From a bacterium (GTDB taxonomy: Bacteria; Joyebacterota; Joyebacteria; Joyebacterales; Joyebacteraceae): a stretch of DNA of 64,000 nt. How positions within the stretch are numbered: the stretch's first letter is position 1; every line of letters begins with the position of its first letter. Of the stretch, positions 8,466-17,080 are shown one piece after another. The stretch spans positions 1 through 64,000 of the forward strand of contig JALGZD010000102.1 of NCBI GenBank assembly GCA_025782395.1. The letters are read 5' to 3'. The notes below the pieces were generated by a model, which saw nothing but the letters and a program-made list of their open reading frames with translations, was not told the DNA's origin and did not search any database. Made by a program: the position numbers and the translations under genes.

Positions 8466-9998
8466 CTAGTCGCCCCTCACCTCGGAAACAAGTTCCCTGC
8501 CGGTCCTGCCGGATAGGATTCTGAATTCTTCCCTGACGAACTCATCGTTGTCTTTGATCTCGATCGCGCGCTTGGTCTCGCGCTCCAACCGACGGAGACG
8601 ACTGTCCTTCTCCGTAAGGATACGGACCGCGATCTCCGGAGAAACCTCCAGTTCGAGTCTTCTGTCACGTCTCCCCGTCACGATCCTCCGCACCGCTCTC
8701 TCGATGGTCAGCATAGTCACATCCAGCGACGGGACCTTGCCCGTGCCGTCGCAGCACGGACAGGGGTCGCTGTAGAGATGCAGAAGGGTCGGGCGCACAC
8801 GCTGCCGCGTCATGCGCACAAGGCCGAGCTCCCCTATCGGGAAGACCTTGCTCCGTGCGCGGTCTCTGGCCAGAACCTTCTTCAGCTCCTGTACGACCTT
8901 GTTCCGGTTGCTCTCCGGCTGCATGTCGATGAAGTCTATGACGATGATCCCGCCGATATCCCGAAGCCTGAGCTGCCTGCCGATCTCGCGCGCAGCCTCC
9001 ATATTCGTTCGGAGGATGGTCTCCTCCTGGTTCTTCTTCCCGGTGTAGCGACCGGTGTTGACATCGATCGAGATGAGGGCTTCGGTGTGGTCGATGACTA
9101 TGTAGCCGCCCTTCTTGAAGTAGACCTTGCGGCGAAACGTCTTCTCGATCTCGGCTTCGATGTCGGAAACATCGAAGATGGGCGTGCTGTCCTTGTGGAG
9201 TTCCAGTCGCGACTTGAGCTCCGGCGCAACCGCCCTGATGTAGGATGCGATTTCCTTGTAGCCCTTCCTTGAATCGATTATCAGACGGTCGACGTCGGAC
9301 GAAAAGATGTCCCGAACGAGACCGGCCGTGAGACCCATCTCTCTGTGGATGAGCGTTGGTGCCGTGGCCTTCTCGGCATCCGCATAGATGCGACGCCACA
9401 GTTTGGTGAGATACTTGGCGTCTCTCTTGATCTGGCGCTTGCTGGCTCCATCGGCAACCGTGCGGACGATGAAGCCCCCCCACGGCGGGCGAACTTCGCG
9501 CGCGATCTCTTTCAGACGCTTCCGCTCCTCAGGAGACTCGATCTTCCTTGAGACCCCGACAGCTCCTGAATAGGGCACGAGCACCATGAATCTCCCCGGG
9601 ATGGATATCTGCGTCGTAACCCGTGGCCCCTTGGTGCTGATCGGCTCCTTGGTAACCTGAACGAGGATCTCCTGGCCTTTCTTCAGGATATCCTGAATCG
9701 GTGCGCTCGGCGAATCCGGGCGTTTCCCATCCTCAACCTCGAGTCCGTCCGCACCCACGAGCGCCCCGACCATGTCACGCATGTCCGAGACGTGCAGGAA
9801 GGCACTCTTCTCCATCCCGATGTCGATGAACGCTGCCTGCATTCCCGGAAGAACGGCACCGACGCGACCTTTGTGGATGTCGCCTACGATCCGCCCGCCT
9901 TCCCCGGTCTCCGACATCAATTCGACAAGCTTGTGATCCTCCAGGATCGCTATCCTCGTCTCCGAGGGCGTGTCGTTGACTACGATTTCCTTGTACAC
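8466..9998 (-). CDS. rng: Ribonuclease E/G family endoribonuclease
   Basis: 510 residues, RNase G length, without the long RNase E C-terminal scaffold. It has an S1 RNA-binding domain with an insert at about 38-125, a 5'-sensor region, and the DNase I-like catalytic core. The metal-binding Asp residues are D312 (SIDVNTGR) and D355 (VIDFIDM). The zinc-link cysteines are in CPCCDGTG (413-420). It processes rRNA and turns over mRNA in the cytoplasm. Its neighbour, the radical SAM/DUF2344 gene, is a common genomic partner. A promoter at 10098-10126 gives a roughly 90-base 5' UTR. Confidence 0.95.
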   Translation of the reverse strand: MYKEIVVNDTPSETRIAILEDHKLVELMSETGEGGRIVGDIHKGRVGAVLPGMQAAFIDIGMEKSAFLHVSDMRDMVGALVGADGLEVEDGKRPDSPSAPIQDILKKGQEILVQVTKEPISTKGPRVTTQISIPGRFMVLVPYSGAVGVSRKIESPEERKRLKEIAREVRPPWGGFIVRTVADGASKRQIKRDAKYLTKLWRRIYADAEKATAPTLIHREMGLTAGLVRDIFSSDVDRLIIDSRKGYKEIASYIRAVAPELKSRLELHKDSTPIFDVSDIEAEIEKTFRRKVYFKKGGYIVIDHTEALISIDVNTGRYTGKKNQEETILRTNMEAAREIGRQLRLRDIGGIIVIDFIDMQPESNRNKVVQELKKVLARDRARSKVFPIGELGLVRMTRQRVRPTLLHLYSDPCPCCDGTGKVPSLDVTMLTIERAVRRIVTGRRDRRLELEVSPEIAVRILTEKDSRLRRLERETKRAIEIKDNDEFVREEFRILSGRTGRELVSEVRGD

Positions 9999-10097
9999 GT
10001 GTCTCCTGTCGTTATGTCCGATCTGCCCCGGCTTGAGGCAGCCGCTCTTGCGACTGCGTGCACCGGTGAGTGATCTCTCTTGCTGTTAACACTTCCT

Positions 10098-10126
10098 ATT
10101 GTAGTCGTTCAAGCCCCAGCCTTCAA
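10098..10126 (-). promoter_or_regulatory. Promoter for rng
   Basis: Minus-strand -35 TTGAAG (10121-10126), a 17-base spacer and -10 TACAAT (10098-10103). The predicted start near 10090 leaves about 90 bases of leader before the rng ATG at 9998. The box lies directly after the stop of the upstream radical SAM gene. Confidence 0.55.
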
Positions 10127-10136
10127 GCGCACGGGC

Positions 10137-12752
10137 TCAGAGCCCTTCAAACCCGGGACCATTCACGAAGCGGTTTCTCAAGAGCTCTGTCCTGTGTATG
10201 CGAGCCAAAGCCACGTTCTCTGCTCCATCACACAGGATGTCAAGCACATCTGCAGGCCGCATGGCGCCCTTCTTTCCCATCGCGAGCACCAGTCCCAGAA
10301 CCAATGGTTCCTCCTCAATCACATTCAGTTCCATGATCTGGTCAGCCGGTGTAACCATCTTCTTTTTCTTCCCCCGCCGCTCAACCTCAAGCTCTCGCGT
10401 TCGGCGAAGCGCGGCGATTCGGGTTTCGATCTCCGGGATCTTGAGACCTTCGAGACAGACCACGTCGCTCATAACGTAGCGTGCGGCCACAGCGTCCGCT
10501 GAGGCGGACGCTTGCGACTGAAGCCGCGAGACCAGGACGATGCGAAGCCCCACCGGCAGGCCCAACGACAGCCGCTTCCGGACCTCCTCGGCGCTACTCG
10601 GCTGCACCAGTTGGATATCGAAGATCTCGGCCTCGCCCGTCGTACCCACGGGAAGCGACGGTCCGAATGAGATCTTTGGATGCGGATTGAATCCGTGGGA
10701 GAAAGCGACTGCGAGTCCTGAGGCGGTCACGGCACGCGTGACGGCCCGGAGGATGTCCAGATGCGACAGGAATCTCAGTTCGCGCTCCTTCGCATAGCGG
10801 ATGCGCCACCTGTCTCCGCCTCCATTCTGTCCCTGCGGCTTCCTCGTCCGCCCACCGAACGGTGCTGGACGGTCTCGGTCCCCGGCAGACTCCGGTCGGG
10901 CACGCTCCGGTCTGGCAGGCATCTCCCGCGACGAACGCCCATCCTCACCACAGGCACCGCAATCGAAGCAGCCCGATTCACGACAGTCGGGGGTAACGAC
11001 GGCGTCCATTGCCTTCCTGCGCTCCGACAGGAGGAAGTCCTTCGATGGCCCACTCGAGATATGATCCCAGTAGAGGGGCACATCACCTTCGAGGGCCCGA
11101 GCGTATGAGCACGGATCAATGCCCGTACTCGCGAACGCGCGTTCCCAGATGCTGTTGTCGAATCTTTCGGTCCAAGCCTCGAGCCGAGCTCCCAGCCTGA
11201 AGGCAACCTCCACGACCGCGCCCAAACGCCTGTCCCCACGGGCAAAGACCCCTTCCAGAACGGACACATCCGGATCCCTGAACGAGTATTTGACGCCCTT
11301 GATACGCAGGAGCTGTCGAAGAAGCTCTTCCTTCGCCAGGATTTCGTCCCGGCTGTTCTGGGACTCCCACTGAAACGGCGTCCCTGCCTTGGGCACAAAC
11401 GGCGACACCGACACGTTGAGCTTCGCTCCCTTGTTGGCAGCTCGCGCAACCGAGCGGACGCGTTGCACAAGCGAGGCTATGGCACGGACATCTTCCTCCG
11501 TCTCAGTAGGAAGTCCGATCATGAAGTAGAGCTTGATGCGATTCCACCCCGACGAGAACGCGGCGTGCACTGTCTCCAGGATGCTTTCCTCACTCTCATT
11601 CTTGTTGATGACATCCCTCAGCCGCTCGGTACCTGCCTCCGGAGCGAACGTGAGCCCGGCCCGGCGCACCTTCCCGATTGCCGACGCAAGGTCGAGTCCG
11701 AAGCGATCCGCTCTCAGTGAGGGAAGAGCGATGCCGACACGGCGATCGAAAAGCTTTTCATTGAGAATCCCGACAAGCTCATTGAGTCCGGAGTAGTCCG
11801 ACGTCGAGAGGGACATGAGGGATATCTCGTCGTAGCCCGTGCACGCAAGGCCTTCTTCAGCGAGGGCAACAAGATCGTTCACGGGTCGTTCGCGAACCGG
11901 ACGGGTCACCATGCCGGCCTGACAGAAGCGACAGCCACGCGTACAGCCACGCATGATCTCGAGTGTGAGGCGGTCGTGAGCAGCCTCAGTGATGGGCACC
12001 ACGGGACAGATCGGGTGGCTCATCCCGTCGAGCGATCTTTCCACCCGCCTCGCGACGCGCTCGGGAGCTGCCGGGTTCACCGGACGTGTCGCCACGTAGC
12101 GGCCGTTTTCGTACTCAGCGTGGTAGAGGGAAGGAACGTAGATCCCGGGAAGCCCCGCCGCTCGCACAAGCGTCTCATCTCTCGAGACCCCGTCGGTGCG
12201 ACATGAGATCAGCAGGTCTGCCAGATCCAGAAGGCCGCTTTCACCGTCACCGATCGCCACGAGATCCACAAAGGCAGCCATCGGCTCCGAATTGAACGTG
12301 CAGGGACCTCCGGCAAGGATGAGAGGATCGCCATCCACGCGGTCGCTCGACCGCAGGGGGATTCCAGCGAGATCGATCATCGCAAGAATCGTCGTGTAGT
12401 GGAGCTCGTACTGAAGAGTGAAGCCGATGACGTCGAAGTCGCGCGCTGGTCGGTGGGTCTCCAGGGAGAAGAGCGGGATACCTTTCTCCCGCATCAGCTT
12501 CTCCATGTCCGTCCACGGAGCGAAGCAACGTTCTGCCGCTGTATCTTGCCTCCGATTCAGAATGTCATAAAGCACCCTGATTCCGAGGTGCGACATTCCG
12601 ATCTCGTACACATCCGGGAACGCAAACAGAAACTCCAGCTCCACGTTCCCTATCTTGCGCTTGGGGACATTTCTCTCCGCCCCGATATAGCGACTGGGCT
12701 TCGTGACCAGCGGCAGGACCTCGCGCTCGAGCCTCTCGTAGAGTTTGCTCAT
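10137..12752 (-). CDS. TIGR03960-type radical SAM protein fused to DUF2344 domain
   Basis: 871 residues. An N-terminal B12-binding-like region (FPDVYEIGMSHLGIRVLYD, from about 46) precedes a radical SAM core. Its [4Fe-4S] cysteines are C270, C274 and C277 in RGCTRGCRFCQAG. A low-complexity charged linker at about 610-645 then leads to a C-terminal DUF2344 (TIGR03936) domain beginning near RYAKERELRFLSHLDILRA. The function of this family is unestablished. Its frequent proximity to RNase G and ribosomal protein genes suggests a role in RNA or ribosome modification, which is inference. The linker includes a Cys-rich patch (CFDCGACGEDG) that might bind metal. Confidence 0.9.
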   Translation of the reverse strand: MSKLYERLEREVLPLVTKPSRYIGAERNVPKRKIGNVELEFLFAFPDVYEIGMSHLGIRVLYDILNRRQDTAAERCFAPWTDMEKLMREKGIPLFSLETHRPARDFDVIGFTLQYELHYTTILAMIDLAGIPLRSSDRVDGDPLILAGGPCTFNSEPMAAFVDLVAIGDGESGLLDLADLLISCRTDGVSRDETLVRAAGLPGIYVPSLYHAEYENGRYVATRPVNPAAPERVARRVERSLDGMSHPICPVVPITEAAHDRLTLEIMRGCTRGCRFCQAGMVTRPVRERPVNDLVALAEEGLACTGYDEISLMSLSTSDYSGLNELVGILNEKLFDRRVGIALPSLRADRFGLDLASAIGKVRRAGLTFAPEAGTERLRDVINKNESEESILETVHAAFSSGWNRIKLYFMIGLPTETEEDVRAIASLVQRVRSVARAANKGAKLNVSVSPFVPKAGTPFQWESQNSRDEILAKEELLRQLLRIKGVKYSFRDPDVSVLEGVFARGDRRLGAVVEVAFRLGARLEAWTERFDNSIWERAFASTGIDPCSYARALEGDVPLYWDHISSGPSKDFLLSERRKAMDAVVTPDCRESGCFDCGACGEDGRSSREMPARPERARPESAGDRDRPAPFGGRTRKPQGQNGGGDRWRIRYAKERELRFLSHLDILRAVTRAVTASGLAVAFSHGFNPHPKISFGPSLPVGTTGEAEIFDIQLVQPSSAEEVRKRLSLGLPVGLRIVLVSRLQSQASASADAVAARYVMSDVVCLEGLKIPEIETRIAALRRTRELEVERRGKKKKMVTPADQIMELNVIEEEPLVLGLVLAMGKKGAMRPADVLDILCDGAENVALARIHRTELLRNRFVNGPGFEGL

Positions 12753-12853
12753 GCGTTAGAACCTGTCCGGCGCGCCCACTGGGCGCTTCAGGAAGACGGT
12801 AGGCGGTCGGACGTGCTCGTTTGCCGGCACGACGGACCTTGACAACCGCGCTG

Positions 12854-13390
12854 CTATTTGGCCAGAGCGGCGCCGCGCTTCATCGCCTCCCTGTTCACAT
12901 TCATAATCTTGTCACCCTTGCCCTCGAGCATCACGTCGAGCGAATCGAGAAGCGCCTCGACGCTCACGGCTCCGAGTTTCTCGGCAAATGCCCCGAGCAT
13001 CACCATGTTGGCGGACCGAGTACTGCCGACCTCGTCGGCCACATCGTTCGCCGCAACTTTGAAGACCTTGACATCATCCCGCTCGACCTCGCGGTCGATC
13101 AGGGACGTGTTGTAGAAGATCCAACCGCCCGGTCGGACGGTCGGCTCGAACTTGTCCAGAGAAGGACCGTTCATGATGAGGATCACGTCCGGCTCTTCTA
13201 CCATCGGCGAGGCTATCTCGTTATCCGACACCACTACCGAGCAGTTAGCCGTCCCGCCGCGCATGGCCGCCCCATACTGCGGAAAAAACGTAGTGTGCTT
13301 CTCCTCTATCATGCCGGCCTGAGCCAGAAGCTTCCCCATGAGGACGACGCCCTGACCACCGAAGCCGGAACATCTTATCTTGCTCACCAT
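12854..13390 (-). CDS. korC: 2-oxoacid:ferredoxin oxidoreductase, gamma subunit
   Basis: 178 residues with the gamma-subunit opening KIRCSGFGGQGVVLMGKLLA and the QYGAAMRGGTANC motif. In 2-oxoglutarate or 2-oxoisovalerate:ferredoxin oxidoreductases this subunit completes the CoA-dependent oxidative decarboxylation complex. It is the last gene of the order ferredoxin, alpha, beta, gamma. The first codons are ATGGTGAGC, with GGGGAG upstream. Kor is preferred over Vor from general subunit appearance, with moderate certainty. Confidence 0.9.
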   Translation of the reverse strand: MVSKIRCSGFGGQGVVLMGKLLAQAGMIEEKHTTFFPQYGAAMRGGTANCSVVVSDNEIASPMVEEPDVILIMNGPSLDKFEPTVRPGGWIFYNTSLIDREVERDDVKVFKVAANDVADEVGSTRSANMVMLGAFAEKLGAVSVEALLDSLDVMLEGKGDKIMNVNREAMKRGAALAK

Positions 13391-13474
13391 TCGAAGTCTC
13401 CCCTATCGGCTGTGGCCGCCGCTTCAGATTTCTCTGCATTCGACCGCCGCCACTCGACCCATTGTTCCTCAGGT

Positions 13475-14221
13475 CTACCCTTCGGCGTCGCAGTCGCGGA
13501 ACACGCCGAGTTTGTAGTACTCGAGCATGTTCTCACGAAGCCACTTCAGCGCCTTCAGGGGCGTCATGCCCCAGTTGGTCGGGCACGGCGACACAATCTC
13601 GACGAAGCTGTAGCCCTTGCCTTCAAGCACATTGCTGTACGCTTTCTTGAGGTACTTCTTCGTTTTCAGGACGTTCTTCGGCGAATCAACGGAACCGCGG
13701 GCCATGAAAGCAACGCCCGGCAGGTCCTTCAGAAGCTCGCAGACACGAATCGGGTACCCCATGATCTCCGGATCCCGTCCGAGCTGGCACGTCATAGATG
13801 CCTGTCCGACGAGCGTCGTCGGCGCCATCTGGCCACCCGTCATACCGTAGATGGCGTTGTTGACAAACACAGTCACGAAGTCCTCGCCTCGATTCGCGGC
13901 GTGAATGGTCTCAGCGGTTCCGATCGCCGCGAGATCACCGTCGCCCTGATAGCAGATCACGAAGCTCTCCGGCCTTCCGCGCTTCATCCCGGTGGCCACC
14001 GCAGGAGCGCGACCGTGCGCCGCCGAAATGACATCGAAATTCCAGTACTTGTCGGCAAATACCGAACAACCCACCGGGGCGATCCCGATGGTGCGATCCC
14101 TGATACCGAACTCGTCAACGAGCTCAGCTACCAACCGGTGAGCGATGCCATGCCCGCAACCCGGGCAATAGAGCGTCTGCTCAGGCTTCATCGCCTCCGG
14201 CATAGTGAATATGCGTTCCAC
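13475..14221 (-). CDS. korB: 2-oxoacid:ferredoxin oxidoreductase, beta subunit (TPP-binding)
   Basis: 248 residues. The thiamine pyrophosphate/Mg motif runs from GDGDLAAIG to NNAIYGMTGGQ. The CPGCGHG near the N-terminus and the FSU-type VGCSVF segment supply cysteines seen in this family. It carries the catalytic cofactor for decarboxylation of the 2-oxoacid and works with the adjacent alpha, gamma and ferredoxin subunits. It starts 11 bases after the alpha-subunit stop. Confidence 0.93.
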   Translation of the reverse strand: MERIFTMPEAMKPEQTLYCPGCGHGIAHRLVAELVDEFGIRDRTIGIAPVGCSVFADKYWNFDVISAAHGRAPAVATGMKRGRPESFVICYQGDGDLAAIGTAETIHAANRGEDFVTVFVNNAIYGMTGGQMAPTTLVGQASMTCQLGRDPEIMGYPIRVCELLKDLPGVAFMARGSVDSPKNVLKTKKYLKKAYSNVLEGKGYSFVEIVSPCPTNWGMTPLKALKWLRENMLEYYKLGVFRDCDAEG

Positions 14222-14232
14222 AGACGTCCCTC

Positions 14233-15321
14233 CTAGAAGTTCCTGATGATCTCATCACCCTTCGAGCTCAGAATCGTCTTGATTTGATCGACAACTGCGG
14301 CCTCATCCGGAACACCACCTGCCGTTCTGCCGTGAAGGTGAACACGGCACGCGCCGCACGCCGCCAATCTGACGTCCTCCCACATCTGTCCGAGGCTCAT
14401 CTCGACGGCCAGCATATCGTCGACCTTCTCTGCGATCTCACGAATGCGCTTCTCGGGGAACGGCCACAGCGTGATCGGACGAAGGAGCCCGACCTTGATG
14501 CCTGCCGCCCGGGCCATCTCAATCGCCGACCTCGCGACTCTCGCAGATGTCCCATACGCGACCACGACGATATCGGCATCGTCCACAGCAGTCTCCTCGA
14601 ATCGCACCTCTTTCTCGACTATCTCCTCGTACTTCTTCTGAAGCTTGAAGTTGTGCTCCTCGAGTTCCCCTTCGCCGAGACGAACCGACGTTATCCAGAT
14701 GGGTTCCTGAGTAACAGCGTCACCGAGCCTCCACGCCTCCTTCGATGGAAGATCGCCTGGATCCTTGTAGTCGTGAAGAACAAGCGGCTCCATCATCTGC
14801 CCAAGAATGCCGTCCGTTGCGAGCATCACCGGAATGCGATATCTGTCCGCCAGATCGAAGCTGAGCATCGTGTAGTCGTACTGCTCCTGCACGTCGCTCG
14901 GAGCATAGACTATGACCCTGTAGTCACCGTGCCCGCCACCTCTTGTGCACTGGAAATAATCGGCCTGCGACGGCGCGATGTTACCGAGACCCGGGCCACC
15001 CCTCATTACGTTCACGTAGAAGACCGGCAGCTCGGCGCCGGCGACATACGAGATGCCTTCCTGCTTGAGGCTGATGCCGGGTCCTGACGATGATGTCATT
15101 GTCCGAACACCGACGGCGGCAGCGCCGAAACACATATTGATAGCCGCGATCTCGCTCTCGCTCTGGATGAAGACCCTGCCCTCTTCGAGCATTCTCTTCG
15201 ACATGTAGGCGGTGAGCTCGTTCTGCGGCGTGATGGGGTAACCGAAGTAGCACTGGCAGCCCGCCTGAACGGCGGCCTCACCAATGGCCTCGTTGCCCTT
15301 CATCAGTACCTTTTCACTCAT
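14233..15321 (-). CDS. korA: 2-oxoacid:ferredoxin oxidoreductase, alpha subunit
   Basis: About 362 residues from the ATG at 15321 (MSEKVLMKGNEAIGEAAVQA). The signature YFGYPITPQNEL and the TSSSGPGISLKQEGISY segment are typical alpha-subunit (KorA/VorB) sequences. The protein forms the substrate and CoA site with the beta subunit. A longer in-frame reading to 15645 crosses the ferredoxin gene and is not used. With the other three genes it could run oxidative or reductive TCA chemistry, and direction cannot be told here. Confidence 0.93.
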   Translation of the reverse strand: MSEKVLMKGNEAIGEAAVQAGCQCYFGYPITPQNELTAYMSKRMLEEGRVFIQSESEIAAINMCFGAAAVGVRTMTSSSGPGISLKQEGISYVAGAELPVFYVNVMRGGPGLGNIAPSQADYFQCTRGGGHGDYRVIVYAPSDVQEQYDYTMLSFDLADRYRIPVMLATDGILGQMMEPLVLHDYKDPGDLPSKEAWRLGDAVTQEPIWITSVRLGEGELEEHNFKLQKKYEEIVEKEVRFEETAVDDADIVVVAYGTSARVARSAIEMARAAGIKVGLLRPITLWPFPEKRIREIAEKVDDMLAVEMSLGQMWEDVRLAACGACRVHLHGRTAGGVPDEAAVVDQIKTILSSKGDEIIRNF

Positions 15322-15392
15322 GCCAAGCCCCTCTCGAAACGAGGTCTCCACAGGGCGACGCCTCTCAAGGAGACCGCCTCCCTGGAGACCAT

Positions 15393-15596
15393 CTATTTGA
15401 AGACCTCGATGACAAGATCCGGACACATGATCGCACAGAAGGCACACCCGGTGCACTTGTCCGGTTCGAAGATCTCGACAGCGCGGACCCCCATTCTGTT
15501 GAAACCCTCCTTGAGTCTGAGGATCCCCTGGGGACAGGCCTCGATGCAGAATTCGCAGCCTTTGCACCGATCGACGTCGATCTCTATTCTTGGCAC
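15393..15596 (-). CDS. korD: 2x[4Fe-4S] ferredoxin subunit of the oxidoreductase
   Basis: 67 residues with two CxxCxxCxxxCP cluster motifs: CKGCEFCIEACP (11-22) and CTGCAFCAIMCP (48-59). It passes electrons from the TPP subunit to external ferredoxin. The start is a GTG at 15594-15596, fixed by AAGGAGGT about ten bases upstream. It is the first gene of the korDABC unit. Confidence 0.94.
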   Translation of the reverse strand: MPRIEIDVDRCKGCEFCIEACPQGILRLKEGFNRMGVRAVEIFEPDKCTGCAFCAIMCPDLVIEVFK

Positions 15597-15668
15597 TCCT
15601 AACCTCCTTGATGCGTGGGTTAGACGTGATTCCCAGGTTTTTCAAAGCCGTAAGATGCTACCACACCC

Positions 15669-16232
15669 TCATGAGGGCTCCAAGGTCTTTTCCTCGCCCC
15701 AGGGAAAGGCCACGAGTGCGGTCTGCGAGTGGGGATTCGAAAGCAGGCCCGTTCCACGGTCTGATGCAACACCTATTTTTCGCATGAGTGCAAGAAGTCC
15801 CGGTTGCTCGCGCGAGGGCGCCTCAGCAAGGCGCACCCGCCACCGGATTCGTCGCGTCGCCTTCCTGAGTCCCGTGACGCCGATGCGCGAGCCCGCAGCG
15901 ATGGCGGCGAGGGATTCGGCGCCGTCACGGTCGCTCACAAGAATCGCAACTTCATCGTCATCCAGCCCGTCCCAGGCATGAGGCACGCTCGTCAGGGTGC
16001 TCCGATGCTTGTTGGGATTCAGAAACACGTTCGTACGCTTCACGATCTCCGTGACGACACGCAGCGCGGACTCCGGCCCGTCGGCCTCCACGTCGAGTTC
16101 CCATTGCACCTCGCGGGCCAGCCCGACAACCGAGTCCGCCATACCCATCTTGGTCTGCAGCGCCTCGAGCGCTGAGAGGGCCTCGTTATCCGTCACCTTG
16201 AGGGCGACCGTCAGAACGATTCGCTGTCTCAT
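15669..16232 (-). CDS. PurS-like FGAM synthase subunit with an extra C-terminal module
   Basis: 187 residues from the ATG at 16232, overlapping the purQ stop by four bases. Residues 1-80 fit the small PurS fold: a first strand RIVLTVALKV, a helix, strand EVQWELDVEAD and a second helix ending VFLNPNKHRSTL. In the three-part FGAM synthase, PurS bridges PurL and PurQ and channels ammonia. Known PurS proteins are about 80-90 residues. The remaining roughly 100 residues here look like a second alpha/beta module (RIRWRVRLAE..GLLALMRKIGV) that I do not recognise. Assignment rests on position and secondary-structure pattern, since sequence identity is low. Confidence 0.6.
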   Translation of the reverse strand: MRQRIVLTVALKVTDNEALSALEALQTKMGMADSVVGLAREVQWELDVEADGPESALRVVTEIVKRTNVFLNPNKHRSTLTSVPHAWDGLDDDEVAILVSDRDGAESLAAIAAGSRIGVTGLRKATRRIRWRVRLAEAPSREQPGLLALMRKIGVASDRGTGLLSNPHSQTALVAFPWGEEKTLEPS

Positions 16233-17080
16233 GCGTCCCCCCTCTTCCCGCGCAATCGCTCGGCTATGAACGCGCCCAGTGATTTGAAGACCTCTCCTCC
16301 GGGACCGGGCTCGGTCAGAATGCGACGACTGCCGGCAGCAGCGCGTCTCTCGGCACCCCAACGCCCGGGCAGAGATTCCGGAACCTGAGCCAGCCGCACA
16401 GCGCGCTCGGGGTGCGGCATCATCGCGACAGCATTCCCCGACGGGTTCGATACCGCCGCGATTCCGCGCGTCGATCCGTTCGGGTTGTACGGAAAGGCCG
16501 GCTCCGCCTCCCCCTTCAGCCCGGCGTACGTCATCACCACCTGGCCGTTATCGAACAGGCGATCGATCAATCCTTCTGTGGTCGTTACGAACCTCCCCTC
16601 CGCGTGCGCGGTCGGGATGGACGTGACGTCCCCTTTGCTCATCACGCACGTCACGCACGACGAGTCCGATTCGATCCTCAGATGGGTCCACCGGGTGTAG
16701 TAACCGTCCCTGTCCGGCATGATGTTGCGCGCAAGGCCCATCTCGACCTTTCCCGGTGTAATCCCGGGAACCATCCCCGACTCAAGGAGAATCTGGGCGC
16801 CGTTGCAGATTCCGATGATGGGCTTCCCAGCCTGCGCCTCATCGAACAGACAGTCCACAACTCGGTCCTTCGCAGCGATCGCCCCCGCTCGGACGCGATC
16901 CTGATAGGTGAATCCGCCGGGCAGAACGTATCCGTCGTACTCCACCAGACGCTCGTGCGATCCGTTCCACATGAAGATATCACAGTCCATCCCCCGGCTC
17001 TCCACGGCCCTTCTGGTCTCGTCCTCGCAGTTGACGCCGGGAAAGCGGATTACCGCGATTCTCGCCCTGGATTTCATCAT
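16229..17080 (-). CDS. purQ: Phosphoribosylformylglycinamidine synthase, glutaminase subunit PurQ
   Basis: About 283 residues, a class-I glutamine amidotransferase. The nucleophile Cys is in GICNGAQILLESG, the N-terminal IAVIRFPGVNCEDE is typical of PurQ, and the late HPERA supplies the catalytic His. It releases ammonia for FGAM synthesis. The start ATG at 17080 overlaps the purL stop (ATGA). The protein is longer than the usual 225-230 residues because of inserts and a Gly/Arg-rich segment near 240-265. Confidence 0.95.
   Translation of the reverse strand: MMKSRARIAVIRFPGVNCEDETRRAVESRGMDCDIFMWNGSHERLVEYDGYVLPGGFTYQDRVRAGAIAAKDRVVDCLFDEAQAGKPIIGICNGAQILLESGMVPGITPGKVEMGLARNIMPDRDGYYTRWTHLRIESDSSCVTCVMSKGDVTSIPTAHAEGRFVTTTEGLIDRLFDNGQVVMTYAGLKGEAEPAFPYNPNGSTRGIAAVSNPSGNAVAMMPHPERAVRLAQVPESLPGRWGAERRAAAGSRRILTEPGPGGEVFKSLGAFIAERLRGKRGDA

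Noticed and set aside
12772-12786. Seven-base-pair GC hairpin between korC and the radical SAM gene
   Set aside because: Stem too short and no T-run on the relevant strand, so termination is not supported.
12821-14236. A 471-codon plus-strand open frame
   Set aside because: It lies opposite korB and korC, whose cofactor motifs are unmistakable. No ribosome-binding site or domain was seen.
15666-15677. CCCTCATGAGGG palindrome near the PurS-like gene end
   Set aside because: Short, within coding sequence, and without a T-run, so not called a terminator.
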